A stretch of 64,000 nt of DNA, taken from the NCBI GenBank assembly GCA_002298145.1, contig DBMP01000001.1, forward strand, positions 62,001 through 126,000. The letters run 5' to 3'. Each line of letters begins with the position of its first letter. Positions within the stretch are counted from its first letter, which is position 1. The notes below the pieces were generated by a model. That model did not search any database. It was not told where the DNA came from and saw only the letters and a program-made list of their open reading frames with translations. This stretch comes from Spartobacteria bacterium UBA695 (GTDB lineage Bacteria; Verrucomicrobiota; Verrucomicrobiia; Chthoniobacterales; Chthoniobacteraceae). The position numbers were made by a program, and so were the translations under genes. Shown one piece after another: positions 63,038-64,000 of this stretch.

Positions 63038-63466
63038 CTAGGCGGCGGGTGCCACGCGGTGGAGCGTTAGGAATTTGGTGCGGATGGGAAGCTTGGTCGC
63101 GGCGAGACGCAGCGATTCGCGGGCGACGGATTCCGAGATGCCGTCCAGTTCGAACAGGATGTTGCCAGGGCGAACCACAGCAACCCAGTATTCGGGCTGG
63201 CCTTTGCCTTTACCCATTCGGGTTTCCGGCGGGCGGGCGGTCACGGATTTGTCCGGGAACACGCGGATCCAGAGCTTGCCTTTGCGTTTCATGTTGCGGG
63301 TGAGCGCGACACGGGCAGCTTCAATCTGGGTGTTGGTGATCCATGCGCGTTCCAGGGTCTGAAGCGCGTAGGCACCGAAATCGATCGTCACGTTGCGCGA
63401 AGCAAGACCAGTGCGGCTTCCCCGCTGGGTCTTCCGGTACTTCACGCGTTTGGGCATCAGTGGCAT
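63038..63466 (-). CDS. rplP: 50S ribosomal protein L16
   Basis: A 142-residue L16 (start MPLMPKRVKYRKTQRGSRTG; NMKRKGKLWIRVFPDKSVT near 57-75; PETRMGKGKGQPEYWVA near 79-95). It helps form the A-site region near the peptidyl transferase centre. Confidence 0.97.
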   Translation of the reverse strand: MPLMPKRVKYRKTQRGSRTGLASRNVTIDFGAYALQTLERAWITNTQIEAARVALTRNMKRKGKLWIRVFPDKSVTARPPETRMGKGKGQPEYWVAVVRPGNILFELDGISESVARESLRLAATKLPIRTKFLTLHRVAPAA

Positions 63467-63501
63467 AAGCTATTCTCCTCTAATGAATTCGGGTTGGCCG
63501 G

Positions 63502-64000
63502 CTAGGCGTTCTTGGCGGCGGGTTGGGCCTCGACCGGCGCGGGTTCGGGCTTGCAGAGCCACACTTTGACGCCGATTTTGCCGTAAACGGTGTTGGCTTC
63601 GGTAAATCCGTAGTCGATCGGGGTGCGCAGCGTGTGCAGCGGCACTTTGCCTTCGTGATAACGTTCGGCACGAGAAATTTCAGCACCGCCCAAGCGGCCG
63701 GCGCAGCGGACTTTAACGCCCGATGCTCCGAAGTCCATCGTGGTCTGAACCGCTTTCTTCATGGCCCGGCGGAAGGAAATCCGGCGCTCAATCTGAAGAG
63801 CGATGTTCTCAGCGACGAGTTGGGCGTCGAGTTCGGGGGTCTTGATCTCCTGAATGTCGATCTTGACCTGTTTGCCGCCGGACATATGGCCGATTTCTTC
63901 GGTCATCTTCTCGATCTCGGAGCCTTTACGGCCGATCACGATGCCGGGACGCGCCGTATAGATGGTCACGCGCAGGCTGTTCCAGGCACGTTCGATGACG
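63502..64000 (-). CDS. rpsC: 30S ribosomal protein S3, 5' end outside the window
   Basis: The C-terminal 165 residues of S3. The KH domain is present (TARPGIVIGRKGSEIEKMTEE), followed by RISFRRAMKKAVQ, GVKVRCAGRLGGAEISRAER and YGKIGVKVWLCK; a Pro/Ala tail ends the protein. The frame continues through the window edge without a start (a GTG at 63969 is internal). It lines the mRNA entry channel. Confidence 0.96.
   Translation of the reverse strand, partial: VIERAWNSLRVTIYTARPGIVIGRKGSEIEKMTEEIGHMSGGKQVKIDIQEIKTPELDAQLVAENIALQIERRISFRRAMKKAVQTTMDFGASGVKVRCAGRLGGAEISRAERYHEGKVPLHTLRTPIDYGFTEANTVYGKIGVKVWLCKPEPAPVEAQPAAKNA

Overview
This 64 kb window is a chromosomal segment of a GC-rich Gram-negative bacterium, most likely a member of Verrucomicrobiota. 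That assignment is inference from gene content: RND efflux and outer-membrane proteins, a bactofilin, a DUF4886 esterase-like protein, GT-C and YfhO-type membrane glycosyltransferases, a large sulfatase, and a ribosomal cluster lacking rpsN and rpmD at their usual places. A 16S rRNA or rpoB/ribosomal protein tree would settle it. Initiation is mixed: ATG dominates, but several GTG and TTG starts are supported by good Shine-Dalgarno sequences, while other genes have no recognisable one.

Layout. 1-4811 holds surface-glycan and housekeeping genes: a partial GT2 glycosyltransferase, a YbgC-type thioesterase, a GT-C glycosyltransferase and a CLC chloride/proton transporter with CBS domains. At 4928-7390 is a hybrid PAS-GAF histidine kinase. 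7373-13936 is a heavy-metal efflux cassette on the minus strand (small Cys-rich protein, CzcC, CzcB, CzcA, small beta-rich protein). It is followed by a secreted sulfatase with Ser in place of the catalytic Cys, divergent from a beta-barrel outer-membrane protein. A tRNA-Arg(CCT) and a small lipoprotein come next. 18529-23471 carries a DUF2164 protein, a PHP-GT4 fusion, an acyltransferase and a DUF4886 protein. 23668-29359 is mostly housekeeping (rpmE, prfA, LmbE-type deacetylase, HAD phosphatase, response regulator, Bcp peroxiredoxin, DUF697 protein). 29343-34159 is a three-gene membrane-glycosylation operon. 34428-40638 has a second hybrid kinase with two receivers and an Hpt domain, an AraC regulator, a bactofilin and a GH36 alpha-galactosidase.

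40712-43850 is a folP-cdaA-glmM operon joining folate synthesis, c-di-AMP synthesis and the cell-wall precursor GlcN-1-P. 43913-53524 has an XRE regulator, a small membrane protein, a Dus tRNA dihydrouridine synthase, HU, a gamma-carbonic-anhydrase-like protein, valS, a secreted protein, malic enzyme and another acyltransferase.

53813-64000 is the S10/spc/alpha ribosomal cluster on the minus strand. In transcription order it reads rpsC (partial)-rplP-rpmC-rpsQ-rplN-rplX-rplE-rpsH-rplF-rplR-rpsE-rplO-secY-adk-map-infA, then an intrinsic terminator, then rpmJ-rpsM-rpsK-rpsD and a second terminator. rpsN and rpmD are missing from their normal slots, rpoA and rplQ do not follow rpsD, S11 carries an Ala/Pro/Lys-rich N-terminal extension, and SecY carries an extra C-terminal transmembrane segment.

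No IS element, prophage, CRISPR array or rRNA gene was seen. No gene-free stretch exceeds 300 bases; the longest are 53525-53812 (palindromic and direct repeats plus a terminator) and 34160-34427 (a good sigma70-like promoter). No unmistakably new multi-gene system was found. The best candidates for undescribed biology are the two small proteins flanking the metal efflux genes, the Ser-type sulfatase paired with an unusual outer-membrane protein, the PHP-GT4 fusion, and the SecY and S11 extensions.
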